Positions 14,990-22,938 of a stretch of DNA of 64,000 nt are shown piece after piece. This DNA is from a virus, in the IMG/VR virus record IMGVR_UViG_3300047491_001293, positions 1-64,000 of that record. The stretch is one strand, 5' to 3'. Below the pieces are notes generated by a model. The model had not been told where the DNA came from, did not search any database, and worked only from the letters and a program-made list of their open reading frames with translations. Made by a program: the position numbers and the translations under genes. Every line of letters begins with the position of its first letter. Position 1 is the first letter of the stretch.

Positions 14990-15602
14990 ATGTCATTCAC
15001 CCAATTCCTAGATGCAACAATTGTAAACCTGGAAAAACACTTGGCGTGCGAGATTCCCAAAATCATCGACCTGGACAGCCAGAAGGATGATGTGTGATAA
15101 TTTTGACGCCAATGGTTTGACTTGAAGTTGCCCCAGGAACTTGGGCGCCTGTTAGACCAACACTCTATGTTCGAGTTGCTGTTTGCTTTTGTTATCATTG
15201 GTTGCTCACATTAAAACCACCCAGGCAAATGATCTGGAGAAGCCATTTTTCCAGTTTGAACAATGCGATCGGCCGCTTGGCCAGCTCCTTGTGCATTGGT
15301 AGGCCAAGGACTGCGTCCATTGGTGCGAGAATGGCCTCCACCTTTCATCCGACCAACATGATGTGTCATCGGCACGGTTCGTTCTGTGCATCATGGGTCA
15401 TAAGCCCTCCTTGAAGCAAGCGCTTCTTGTCTTGAAAAAAAGACCAAGGTTTGACTCTTGGCAGCCAAAACTGGACCAGTTGATGCTTTTCTTGCCGCAG
15501 AGTCGGGATAGGAACTCCCTGGCAACGAGGGAATTATTGTAGGATCTTGACCAGGACTGGGAGCCATTATTTTTCCTTGTGATCATGGCTTCTTCTTCTT
15601 GA
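14990..15602 (+). pseudogene. Decayed leader-tagged gene relic B with in-frame TAG codons
   Basis: ATG at 14990 gives MSFTQFLDATIVNLEKHLAC, a leader start, with stops at 15095-15106. The same frame then reopens (WFDLKLPQELGRLLDQHSMF). After a shift near 15205, one frame stays open from 15210 to a TGA at 15600 except for TAG at 15300 and TAG at 15540; it includes SLKQALLVLKKRPRFDSWQP. Other genes here use TAG as a normal stop, so general recoding is unlikely. Best read as a broken gene of about 200 codons. Confidence 0.45.
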
Positions 15603-15924
15603 GTGGGTTCTTGTTGAAGACATCATACAGCTTCTTGCCAAGCTTGCTTAAGCCCTTCACGGACTTGCAGTGTTCAGTTGTGTCAAATATCTCAATTTCA
15701 GATATTTCATGCCTGATTGTGGGGACAAACCTGTACGCCTTGGCGGCATTTTCCTTAAGGCATGGGTCACAGATGTATATCTCCAGCATGTCGGTTGGGC
15801 TGTCAAAAACCGTGCTGCCATAGTTCCCTGGCGTCTGCCAGGCCGTGGCATTGTCTGGTGGGGACTGGAAGCCCTTGCCCAGTGACTTTAACTTTTTGCC
15901 ACATCGAAAGCACTCTCTCTTCAT
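15583..15924 (-). CDS. Zinc-ribbon-type small protein (113 aa)
   Basis: Starts MKRECFRCGKKLKSLGKGFQ and later has YICDPCLKENAAKAY, giving two CxxC pairs about 55 residues apart, a zinc-ribbon arrangement. The C-terminus is basic (NKNPLKKKKP). Start fixed by AAGGAGATATC before ATG 15924; the longer frame to 16095 overlaps the divergent gene and is rejected. Role unknown; nucleic-acid or protein binding is possible. Confidence 0.75.
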   Translation of the reverse strand: MKRECFRCGKKLKSLGKGFQSPPDNATAWQTPGNYGSTVFDSPTDMLEIYICDPCLKENAAKAYRFVPTIRHEISEIEIFDTTEHCKSVKGLSKLGKKLYDVFNKNPLKKKKP

Positions 15925-15987
15925 GATATCTCCTTTCCCTCGATTGTAACATGGATTTGTTGCCAGTGTCAATTTTGCGGTAAAATT

Positions 15988-15998
15988 GAATATATAGG
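15988..15998 (+). promoter_or_regulatory. Late-promoter-like box GAATATATAGG abutting ATG
   Basis: Ends two bases before the ATG at 16001, which has no Shine-Dalgarno site. Same TATATAGG core occurs before 39266 and, as TATATAG, before 47853. Confidence 0.55.
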
Positions 15999-16000
15999 CC

Positions 16001-16729
16001 ATGGTGACTTTCTTTGAGTTTGTTGAGATACTGAGGCTTGAGGCCGCCGAAATAGCACGGGATCTTGGCGAGTTCAAGATCATCCATGACGGCATGGGAG
16101 ATTACCACAGCAGCTTCTCCCATGCGTCAACGCCAATAACCGTCTATTTCAAAAAGAAGGCCATGAGGGAGCCATCCTTTTCCAAGGATGAATCTGGCAA
16201 GCCAACACTGGAAAGGCTAAGTGGTTATGAGATAACATTCAAGGGTCTTAAGGACTTTGAGCCGACTGGGGAGGCTGGTGGCGATGCATTCTCCATTTAC
16301 GGCAAGGTGCTCGCTGTGGTGAAGAAATTCTTGGATGAGATGGCAACAAAGAAGCCAAACCCCGTTGAGTTCATCACATTCACTGGGTTTGACCCAAGGA
16401 TGAGCTTGATCTACGAGAGGTTTGTGAGGAAGCACCTTGGCGGGATGTACACCAGAGTTGACCCAGAGCATCTGGTGAGGAATGATGTGGTCAATGCCGC
16501 CAGGTCAATGACGCAGGGTGCGTCTGACAAGGCAATACAAGTTGGTCAAGATAGCCATGTTGGCTACCTTGACCAGATAAGACAGGCCAAGGGGAGCCAG
16601 GCTGCGCTGCAGCTCCTCAAGGCGCCAGAGGCGGAGAAGTCAGTGCCTTGGTATATGGTCAGGACAGCGCAACATCAACAACCAACGAAAGGAAAGAGAA
16701 ATGTACGACAGGAACAACCAGCACTATAA
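16001..16729 (+). CDS. Leader-tagged protein, paralogue of the gene at 40300 (242 aa)
   Basis: Starts MVTFFEFVEILRLEAAEIAR. Body alternates strands and helices (SGYEITFKGLKDFE, FSIYGKVLAVVKKFLDEMAT, PVEFITFTGFDPRMSLIYER, GGMYTRVDPEHLVRND). The same order of elements occurs in the leader protein at 40300-40974, so the two form a family. The last 40 residues (after SVPWYM) are Gln/Lys-rich and overlap the next gene by 29 bp. No function recognised. Confidence 0.72.
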   Translation: MVTFFEFVEILRLEAAEIARDLGEFKIIHDGMGDYHSSFSHASTPITVYFKKKAMREPSFSKDESGKPTLERLSGYEITFKGLKDFEPTGEAGGDAFSIYGKVLAVVKKFLDEMATKKPNPVEFITFTGFDPRMSLIYERFVRKHLGGMYTRVDPEHLVRNDVVNAARSMTQGASDKAIQVGQDSHVGYLDQIRQAKGSQAALQLLKAPEAEKSVPWYMVRTAQHQQPTKGKRNVRQEQPAL

Positions 16730-17333
16730 AAGGTATCTCGCCGGGATCATCACTGAGAGCCAGTACTTTGCCATCATCGAGGCAGATGCGGCAGGGGCGG
16801 CTCCAGCTCAGCCTGGTGCGGTTCCAGCTGCGCCAGCGGCTCCAGCTGCGGCTCCAGCCAGCAAGGACATCAACACGGTTGCGGCCTCAATGCAATTTTT
16901 GCCAACAACCAAAAAGAAGCTCACCTACAACTTTGTCGAGAGCGACAGTGAGATGCCAGCCATGACATATGCCGTCGCAAAAGAGAAAAAGCCAGTGGTG
17001 ACAGTAACCGCCGATGGCAAGGAAACACAAAATGTGGCAGAGCCGAATGACATAATCATGAGCGGTCCATCAAGGGAGAACTATGTCGTAAAGGCCGCAA
17101 AGTTCCCAAAGATGTACACAGGGAGCGTTGGAAGCCCAGTTGTCCCAGAGCAGAGCCCAAGAATGGTTTCTGTGTATGCTGGGCAGGAGCCAATTAACTT
17201 CAAGGCCTCCTGGGGTGAAGACATGGTGCTCAAGCCGGGCGACTACTTGGTCAAGGAAGCCGAGGGCAAGTTTTACAGAATTGCCAAGAAGGAATATGAG
17301 ATAACATACAATCCTCCAGGCAAGCAGGGCTAA
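16701..17333 (+). CDS. Protein with Ala/Pro linker and two PGD-type repeats (210 aa)
   Basis: N-terminal helix (HYKRYLAGIITESQYFAIIE), then an Ala/Pro linker (residues 30-54), then a domain holding two related units: EPNDIIMSGPSRENYVVKAA-KFPKMY and KPGDYLVKEAEGKFYRIAKK-EYEITY. The unit pattern (P-x-D-x(10)-Y-x-(V/I)-x(3)-(K/E)(F/Y)-x(2)-(M/T)Y) suggests a duplicated beta fold. Starts with GGAAAGAGAA upstream and is likely co-translated with the leader gene before it. Structural or binding role only guessed. Confidence 0.7.
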   Translation: MYDRNNQHYKRYLAGIITESQYFAIIEADAAGAAPAQPGAVPAAPAAPAAAPASKDINTVAASMQFLPTTKKKLTYNFVESDSEMPAMTYAVAKEKKPVVTVTADGKETQNVAEPNDIIMSGPSRENYVVKAAKFPKMYTGSVGSPVVPEQSPRMVSVYAGQEPINFKASWGEDMVLKPGDYLVKEAEGKFYRIAKKEYEITYNPPGKQG

Positions 17334-18028
17334 CCATAGGTTGCGGTCTCTTGCCTCTTGACTGGACATGGGGCAAGAGACTCATTCAATGACTTTAAAG
17401 CAGCCTTCGCATCACACATATCCAAGAAGTTATCATATCCATCGATCAAATCACAATACTTACCCTGCCTGGGGTTGTATTCCTTCCGATATCGAACGCC
17501 TTTTTTCAAGTCCATCACAAAGAACTTGTTGCAAAGAATGGAAAAACCCAAGACAATGGCATTGGAATCAACCAACTTTTTCAATTTGTCATGACGGAAA
17601 TGTATCCTTCCAAGATCCACCCAGTATGAACCCCAGTCGACCATCAACTCAACCGGTCTTTCCAGCAGCTTGAAATCGGTCAGATTGCTTATTTTCCCAG
17701 TCGGCAAAAATTCCCTATCACTGTCCGACCCAGACAACTCCAAGCTAAAAACATCTGCGATCACATCCTCAATGAGCCAGCCAAGCACAAGCTCCGATCC
17801 ATACTCCGATGCAGACCTTTTGTCACGGTGCTTTATGTTCAGCATTTTATTCACATAAGAAAACTCTTCCTCATTGAGGCTGTTGGTCAACAGCCCCCTG
17901 AACAACTTGAACTTGTCTAGGCTTGTGCCAGAGAAGAAACGGCCACGATATCTCACAAAATAGTCCAACAAGTTCAAACCCTCCTTGGCACAAAATCCAT
18001 GGAGCAGTCTCAATTTCTCTTTAATCAT
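17330..18028 (-). CDS. Hypothetical protein, possible PD-(D/E)XK-like fold (232 aa)
   Basis: Helical N-terminus (LRLLHGFCAKEGLNLLDYFV), then a core KISNLTDFKLLERPVELMVD-WGSYW followed by RHDKLKKLVDSNAIVLGFSI and a strand NKFFVMDLKKG. The order D - (E)xM - helix K - strand is like restriction-type nuclease folds but with Met where Lys is expected, so it may be inactive or something else. Start at 18028 (AGGTG upstream) preferred to a GTG three codons earlier. Same run as the DUF6428 gene. Confidence 0.6.
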   Translation of the reverse strand: MIKEKLRLLHGFCAKEGLNLLDYFVRYRGRFFSGTSLDKFKLFRGLLTNSLNEEEFSYVNKMLNIKHRDKRSASEYGSELVLGWLIEDVIADVFSLELSGSDSDREFLPTGKISNLTDFKLLERPVELMVDWGSYWVDLGRIHFRHDKLKKLVDSNAIVLGFSILCNKFFVMDLKKGVRYRKEYNPRQGKYCDLIDGYDNFLDMCDAKAALKSLNESLAPCPVKRQETATYG

Positions 18029-18045
18029 GGCAATCACCTAAATGG

Positions 18046-18498
18046 TCAACAGCAGCCTCTCCCCTCGCAGCAACTCTTGACGCTGTTGATGCCGCATTTG
18101 TCTGGGGCTAGGCAGTCCGTCTTCTGGTATGCGAGTTCTATATCCAAAAAGCCATCATTGGTGGAGCAGGAAATGGCGTTGAAAATCACGGCATGTGAGC
18201 TTCCATACTCAACATCCACAGCAAGGCAGTCATCGAGTTTTAGATCACCAGACAAAGAGAAAATGTGCAGCAGCTTTGATGCGTCAACCCTGTGGTCATA
18301 GTCATCGGCCACAAAAAGCTGAATCAGGCAACTTTCACGCTTCCTTCTGGTTCCACCACAATCGATGAAGTCCTTTGAGAGCCTGCCTATCTCCGTGACA
18401 TGGAAGTGGCTTTCAACATAGCGCCTTCCAGGCAGCTTTAGTCTGATTTGGGATTTTTCATTGGATCTGAGCAAAGACATCAAGCTTGCTAAATTCAT
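18046..18498 (-). CDS. DUF6428-like protein (150 aa)
   Basis: Matches the pattern of the DUF6428 family: a LRLKLPG start, then SHFHVTEIGRLSKDFIDCGG, CLIQLFVADDYDHRV and KLLHIF. Known from many bacteria; function unknown. This copy has a Cys-rich C-terminal tail (KSCCEGRGCC) that may bind metal. Start firm from GGAGG upstream of ATG 18498. It sits between a small gene downstream of a methyltransferase and the gene at 17330. Confidence 0.75.
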   Translation of the reverse strand: MNLASLMSLLRSNEKSQIRLKLPGRRYVESHFHVTEIGRLSKDFIDCGGTRRKRESCLIQLFVADDYDHRVDASKLLHIFSLSGDLKLDDCLAVDVEYGSSHAVIFNAISCSTNDGFLDIELAYQKTDCLAPDKCGINSVKSCCEGRGCC

Positions 18499-18546
18499 GT
18501 TGCCTCCAGTTAAATCATTGCAACCACATGAGCTGCATATTCGACA

Positions 18547-18762
18547 TTATAAGTCATTGCTCCAGCTGAAGGACATGCCGATGTCAAGATTTCCAATTCT
18601 TGACGAGCATATGGTCATGTTGCTTGTGAATGGTGCACATCTATGTTTTTGTCCAAAATTAGTGGAGCCAGTGCCGCTACTTTCAAATGTGTAGCTTTTG
18701 AATCTCTCAAACACAATGTCCACCATGAACCTAAAAGCGGCCGATTTCAATGGCATGCTCAC
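18547..18762 (-). CDS. Small protein coupled to the methyltransferase (69-71 aa)
   Basis: GTG at 18762 overlaps the methyltransferase stop (GTGA); the ATG two codons on gives MPLKSAAFRFMVDIVFERFK. The rest is Ser/Thr/Cys-rich (SSRIGNLDIGMSFSWSNDL). It fills the gap before the DUF6428 gene. No family recognised and no strong binding site, so it may be a chance frame. Confidence 0.45.
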   Translation of the reverse strand: MSMPLKSAAFRFMVDIVFERFKSYTFESSGTGSTNFGQKHRCAPFTSNMTICSSRIGNLDIGMSFSWSNDL

Positions 18763-19802
18763 GATTTAACCCCTAACAGAACAGACAATATGGCCTGGAC
18801 AACAGGAACTGCAATGCTGTTTCCTGCCTGCTTATAAAGCTTGACATCGGTATTGCTGCCAGACCAAACGGCAGCCTCAAAGTCAGAATCATCAAAACCC
18901 ATGAGTCTATAGCACTCCCTTGGGGTGAGCCTCCTGATGTGGCCATCTATGAGGTAGAGGCCAGTCTTGGCGCCCCAGCCGCCACCATTCCCGCATAGGG
19001 TTACCGATGTCCCGTTTTGGCTGTAGACCCTGTCGCACTGCCTGTTCTTGCCAAGGTATCCTATTTGTATAAGTCGGTTTTCTGGCTTTGGTTCATCAAC
19101 ACCGAACCTTGACTCCATGAAGCTGTCAACTTTTGGTGACTTTATCCTGTATCTTTCTGGGGCTTCCTCGAGAAGGTTTGCGAGGCTTGCCATGGATGGC
19201 CTTGGTGGAGGGAAGGAAAAGTCACCACCTCCAAGGCGACTTACTATGAAAACCCTCTCCCTGTTCTGTGGCACACCATAGTCCTTTGCGTTGAGAACCG
19301 CCCAGCTTGATGTGTATCCAAGGTTTGAAAGGTCTGAAAGCAATGTGTCGAACTTGTCCTTGTATTTTTTGCCGACCAAGTTTTTGACATTCTCGATGAT
19401 GGAGTACTTTGGCCTCTTGGCATCAAGGATGCGAAGGCCATGCTGGTACAGCCCTGACCTAGTGCCCTCGCCAAGTCCTTGGTGCTGCCCGGCAACCGAT
19501 ATGTCCTGGCATGGGAAGCCCCATGTCATGAGGTCACAGTCTGGGATGCTGGCAACATTGACGACTGATATGTCACCAATGTTTTTCAGCTTGTCCATGT
19601 TGTGCATGGCACAGTATGCGTTCTCCGCATCTATGTCAATCTCACTGAAGGCCACAGTCTCATGGTCAATCGCAAGATTGCGCATGGCCTTCTCAAAGGC
19701 GCCTATTCCACTGAAAAGACTAAGAAGTTTGATCACTTGATCATTTTCCCTTGATCTGAAATATCTGTCAAACTTTTGACACCAATTTAATCCAACTTCC
19801 AT
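18759..19802 (-). CDS. C5 cytosine DNA methyltransferase, solo copy (fourth)
   Basis: Motifs: LLSLFSGIGAFEKA (I), GFPCQDISVAGQH (IV, catalytic Cys), IIENVKNLVG (VI), PQNRERVFIVS (VIII), RLTPRECYRLMGF (IX) and QAGNSIAVPV (X). It is not a member of the tandem triplet; sequence between VIII and IX is Gly-rich (CGNGGGWGAKTGLY). Methylates cytosine in another context, probably for restriction evasion. ATG at 19802 overlaps the upstream gene by 35 bp; a GTG at 19736, right before KLLSLF, is an alternative start. Confidence 0.92.
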   Translation of the reverse strand: MEVGLNWCQKFDRYFRSRENDQVIKLLSLFSGIGAFEKAMRNLAIDHETVAFSEIDIDAENAYCAMHNMDKLKNIGDISVVNVASIPDCDLMTWGFPCQDISVAGQHQGLGEGTRSGLYQHGLRILDAKRPKYSIIENVKNLVGKKYKDKFDTLLSDLSNLGYTSSWAVLNAKDYGVPQNRERVFIVSRLGGGDFSFPPPRPSMASLANLLEEAPERYRIKSPKVDSFMESRFGVDEPKPENRLIQIGYLGKNRQCDRVYSQNGTSVTLCGNGGGWGAKTGLYLIDGHIRRLTPRECYRLMGFDDSDFEAAVWSGSNTDVKLYKQAGNSIAVPVVQAILSVLLGVKS

Positions 19803-20325
19803 CTAAGAACTTTTGGTCTGGCGATCCGATCATTTCATCAACTGCCTTTATTACTTCTTCATGGCCACGACTGTAATCATGACCGCCTAAAAAACCGCCA
19901 TTTTTTATCAATGGCAGGTAATTTGAGATGTCTTTTTTTACTTGTTCATATCTGTGAATTCCGTCTATGTAGACAAAATCAAAATGATTTATTTTCAGAG
20001 AAGACACAGCATCGTCAGACTTTTTTCTTACATGACTTATGTTTTTAAACTTGTGTATGTTTGATTTAAACTTTTCATAAACAACAGCCAATGGTGCAAA
20101 TTTGCATGCGCTATCCTTGGGATCATAGTTCTCAATGTATGGATCAATGCTCAAAACGGTCTCAAAATGATCAGCAAAAATCATCGTGCTTTCCCCAGCA
20201 TATGATCCTATTTCAATCATTTTCATTTTCTTTGTGTCAGAATAACCAGATATGTACTTAATCAAATCACGCAAGCCTTCAGTGCCTGGTTTGTTCCTCA
20301 TCTCTCTTATTTTTTCTTTGCTCAT
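19768..20325 (-). CDS. Class I SAM-dependent methyltransferase (185 aa)
   Basis: Rossmann methyltransferase with MIEIGSYAGESTMIFADHFE (motif I), LSIDPYIENYD (motif II acidic loop), NHFDFVYIDGIHRYEQVKKD (motif IV) and KNGGFLGGHDYSRGHEEVIK. This is the Methyltransf_24/CmcI-like type often found beside glycosyltransferases, where it methylates sugar hydroxyls. Substrate unknown. Next to a glycosyltransferase upstream. Confidence 0.82.
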   Translation of the reverse strand: MSKEKIREMRNKPGTEGLRDLIKYISGYSDTKKMKMIEIGSYAGESTMIFADHFETVLSIDPYIENYDPKDSACKFAPLAVVYEKFKSNIHKFKNISHVRKKSDDAVSSLKINHFDFVYIDGIHRYEQVKKDISNYLPLIKNGGFLGGHDYSRGHEEVIKAVDEMIGSPDQKFLDGSWIKLVSKV

Positions 20326-20377
20326 TTTTACCTTCGATTGTTTTAATTTGCAGCATTTTCATTGAGTAGATTTATTC

Positions 20378-21190
20378 TCAAATATCCAGATTGACGCCAT
20401 TTAACAAAGCTTCTTCCCTTACCATTTTCAACCATGTCTTGGAATGAATGTGATCATCATATGTTCTCTGCCTGGACATGGTCATATGGCTGATCATCTT
20501 TTTGCCCTTAAATGAATAAAACTCAAATTGTGGATCTTTTGTTCTCATGCTGTCCAACAAAACAGTCCTATATCCATGTTTTGCCATCTCCCGTGGTATC
20601 CTGTATCCAGTTTCCATGTAAACTTTAGATCCAACTGGCTTGTTCCAAATTGAGTTGTTTTCATCTGTTACATCAATCCACTTTCCACCCATTTTTTCAG
20701 GATCTGTGGTTCTGTCATAGGATGCGCCTATTTCTAAGAATTTTTGCTTAGAAAAAACACAAGCCATGCTGCTTGGATAGCCCCTCCACAAATCATCAAT
20801 GACTGGTTCTGAGCCACAGGCAATTGTATCACCATTTATCTGGGCTGACATTGTTTGTGCCCAACCTTGGCACAGAAAAGCAACATCAAGGTCAAAAACC
20901 CCAGTTATTTCTGATTCGGCCGCCATCCACAGCGCATCCAGCATCGCTCCATGCCTTAGGCTAGTGTATCTGTATGTTTTGTAATTTATATCTGTCGGCA
21001 AATTTAAACTTTCAATGATTCTGTATTTTCCAGAAAATGGCTTTAAAGTTTCCATGACTGCGTCAGTGTCAGTCAATGGGTCTAAGATGAATACCCATTT
21101 TATTTTTGGCTCAGTAATCGCCGATGAGTGCAATAAAAGTTTCAGATAACCTTCGCTGCCGGGTCCTATTGGCGCTCCAAATTCAAACAT
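20378..21190 (-). CDS. Putative glycosyltransferase, GT-A type (270 aa)
   Basis: N-terminus FEFGAPIGPGSEGYLKLLLH and IKWVFILDP fit a nucleotide-binding Rossmann-like start. ITGVFDLDVAFLCQGWAQ supplies a D-x-D motif after a strand, as in metal-dependent GT-A enzymes. Later MISHMTMSRQRTYDDHIHS is a His-rich C-terminal segment often seen in acceptor or metal sites. Sugar and acceptor unknown. Heads the minus-strand pair with the methyltransferase at 19768. Confidence 0.65.
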   Translation of the reverse strand: MFEFGAPIGPGSEGYLKLLLHSSAITEPKIKWVFILDPLTDTDAVMETLKPFSGKYRIIESLNLPTDINYKTYRYTSLRHGAMLDALWMAAESEITGVFDLDVAFLCQGWAQTMSAQINGDTIACGSEPVIDDLWRGYPSSMACVFSKQKFLEIGASYDRTTDPEKMGGKWIDVTDENNSIWNKPVGSKVYMETGYRIPREMAKHGYRTVLLDSMRTKDPQFEFYSFKGKKMISHMTMSRQRTYDDHIHSKTWLKMVREEALLNGVNLDI

Positions 21191-21289
21191 GTTTACCTCA
21201 ATTTATATATGTTTTTTGAAACAATTTAACATGAGGCAAATTTCAGCAAATTCAAAGACTCACTGGCGTAAATTTTAAAAGAAAAAACT

Positions 21290-21323
21290 AAAAAAAGGCG
21301 ACTAAGTTCATAACTTAGTCGCC
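21290..21323 (-). terminator. Rho-independent terminator for the minus-strand run from 24401
   Basis: Perfect 12-bp stem GGCGACTAAGTT / AACTTAGTCGCC with a 3-nt loop at 21297-21323, followed on the minus strand by a run of seven T. It lies 24 bp after the stop of the gene at 21347. Confidence 0.85.
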
Positions 21324-21346
21324 AAAAATTCAAAGTTTTGTGAACA

Positions 21347-21649
21347 TCAATCATCAAGTGTGTGGAAAACCCAGTTTGGCTGGTACACCAACTCCACGGC
21401 ATTAAGTGATATTATCACCGATGAGCCAATTGGATCCTCGCTGTTTGGCCTCTCGCTGGAGCTTGCCCCGGATGACTCAACAGCCCGTGCTTGGGCAAGG
21501 ACGACGCAATCGTCACAAACCTTGCTCAGTATGCCACGGTAGTTGAACCGAGCGCACAGTATTGCCACAGGTTGCCCTATGTAATCCTGCATGATCAACG
21601 CCATGTTTGCCCCCGTGGAGTTCTCCGGGGACACTCTCTTCTTCTTCAT
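21347..21649 (-). CDS. Small Sm-like beta protein candidate (100 aa)
   Basis: Starts MKKKRVSPENSTGANMALIM. The core YIGQPVAILCARFNYRGILS, DDCVVLAQARAVESSG and SVIISLNAVELVYQPNW looks like a five-strand small beta-barrel with an Sm-like G-x-(L) turn. It might bind RNA or act as a small regulator (inference). Start at 21649 from AAAGGAAAGAAG upstream; the frame extends further but overlaps the next gene. Last gene before the terminator. Confidence 0.65.
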   Translation of the reverse strand: MKKKRVSPENSTGANMALIMQDYIGQPVAILCARFNYRGILSKVCDDCVVLAQARAVESSGASSSERPNSEDPIGSSVIISLNAVELVYQPNWVFHTLDD

Positions 21650-21662
21650 GCTTCTTTCCTTT

Positions 21663-21983
21663 CTAATCCGCCACTCGGCGTTCCCTGTCGGCAGCAAGAG
21701 GGTCATACTCCCTCTGCCTGCTGACACATACCCATTCACCCTGTGGCAACACAATCTGGTCATGCTCGTCATGGCCGATGGTGATGCTTGATTTCATTGA
21801 GCGGACATAGATGTCACCTCTCTCGTCAATCACGCTTTCCATCTCCGATATCGATGGCGACATGATTTTGTGGGAGTGCCCCGTGACCTCGCCATGGGCA
21901 AGGATGTTTGTCTCATGCTTTTTGTGGTTGCGTGGTGGCGACTTCACCGTCTTGAAAAAGATGTCTCCTTGTCTTGCCTGCAT
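21663..21983 (-). CDS. Conserved AHGEVTGH-type small protein (106 aa)
   Basis: Starts MQARQGDIFFKTVKSPPRNH and carries ILAHGEVTGHSHKI, a motif I recall from a widespread family of short phage and bacterial proteins (RQGD...AHGEVTGHxH). It continues with beta strands (GDIYVRSMKSSITIGHDEHD). The His-rich motif suggests metal binding. Very strong ribosome binding site AAGGAGG. Precise role unknown. Confidence 0.75.
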   Translation of the reverse strand: MQARQGDIFFKTVKSPPRNHKKHETNILAHGEVTGHSHKIMSPSISEMESVIDERGDIYVRSMKSSITIGHDEHDQIVLPQGEWVCVSRQREYDPLAADRERRVAD

Positions 21984-21995
21984 AAAAACCTCCTT

Positions 21996-22583
21996 TTAGG
22001 TTTCCTGGGTTGGGTTGTAATCGCTCGCATTAAGTCCGAAAGTCCAAGCCACGGCTTGCTTGCACTTTTTCATGTTTGGCGGCACGCATAGGTAGTAGTT
22101 CTTGAAGCTGCCATCTGGTTCCATGGTGCTGTTCACCACCTTGAGATAACTTACGGGCTCGGATAGGCCGCCATCAAACTGGAATAGGACCATGCCCTTG
22201 GATTCATCACTATCTATGATTCTGGTCCTCTTATCCGCCATGACCTTCTCAAGGCCAATGATGCGCATGCCAACATAGCGAACCTCGGCATTGGGGTGTG
22301 AAAGGACATCATCTATGGTAAGGGTCTCTGGCTTTGTGCAGTAGTGCGGTGGAACCCTTATGTTCTCATAGTAGTAGGTTATGGAGCCATGCTTGTCGGC
22401 ATCAATTCCATGCCTCCGCCCATTGATGTAGTGCGCTATCCTCGTGGGCGAAATGTAAGCAGGCCCATCATCACGGTGCAGCCTTCCATCCTCGTTCTTG
22501 AATGTTTGCATCTGGCCAAACGGGAACTCCTTGCTGAAGTAATCCAGACGACTCCGCCAAGCTTCAAACCCCGAGTTCTTCAT
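21996..22583 (-). CDS. MORN-like plus DUF6745-like protein (195 aa)
   Basis: N-terminal third carries DGRLHRDDGPAYISPTRIAH, YINGRRHG and SITYYYENIRVPPH, a DGPA/MORN-like repeat. C-terminal part has HPNAEVRYVGMRIIGLEKVM, SYLKVVNSTMEPDGSFKNYY and KKCKQAVAWTFGLNASDY, which resembles DUF6745. A truncated homologue of the first third is at 48692. Function unknown; the family is common in phages. Confidence 0.7.
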   Translation of the reverse strand: MKNSGFEAWRSRLDYFSKEFPFGQMQTFKNEDGRLHRDDGPAYISPTRIAHYINGRRHGIDADKHGSITYYYENIRVPPHYCTKPETLTIDDVLSHPNAEVRYVGMRIIGLEKVMADKRTRIIDSDESKGMVLFQFDGGLSEPVSYLKVVNSTMEPDGSFKNYYLCVPPNMKKCKQAVAWTFGLNASDYNPTQET

Positions 22584-22628
22584 TTACGCCTCCAAAAGAA
22601 GTATACCACCAATGGCGTAGATGTAAAC

Positions 22629-22871
22629 CTATTTTTTTGATCCTGCGATGGCGGACTGCAACTGGAATATCATCTCTTCGGATATTGCATTTTTTCGGCT
22701 GCTCTCGTGCAGATCCTTTTCGAGCGTGAACTTGTCCGAGTAAACCCTGACAAGTTCATCTTCAAGCTTGATGGCCTTCATGTGGTTTCCTAAGGCCACA
22801 AGGGACATGCCAAGAGTGATAGACAGTGAAGCAAGGGCAACATAAATCCTGTAATCAAAAAATCTTTGCAT
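22629..22871 (-). CDS. Small membrane-anchored coiled-coil protein (80 aa)
   Basis: Starts MQRFFDYRIYVALASLSITL; one membrane helix (about 8-28) is followed by a charged helix (KAIKLEDELVRVYSDKFTLE, RKNAISEEMIFQLQSAIAG). AGAGGTTG upstream sets the start; the longer frame to 23174 overlaps the upstream gene and is a shadow. The layout is spanin- or envelope-protein-like, but not diagnostic. Confidence 0.65.
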   Translation of the reverse strand: MQRFFDYRIYVALASLSITLGMSLVALGNHMKAIKLEDELVRVYSDKFTLEKDLHESSRKNAISEEMIFQLQSAIAGSKK

Positions 22872-22938
22872 GTCAACCTCTTTGAAAAAGGGCATAATAG
22901 AAAAATTGATTAATGGTGTCAATTGCAAATGAAAAAAC

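Noticed and set aside
15210-15602. General TAG recoding in this phage
   Set aside because: Many intact genes end with TAG at sensible places (for example 2842 and 4285), so TAG is a normal stop here.
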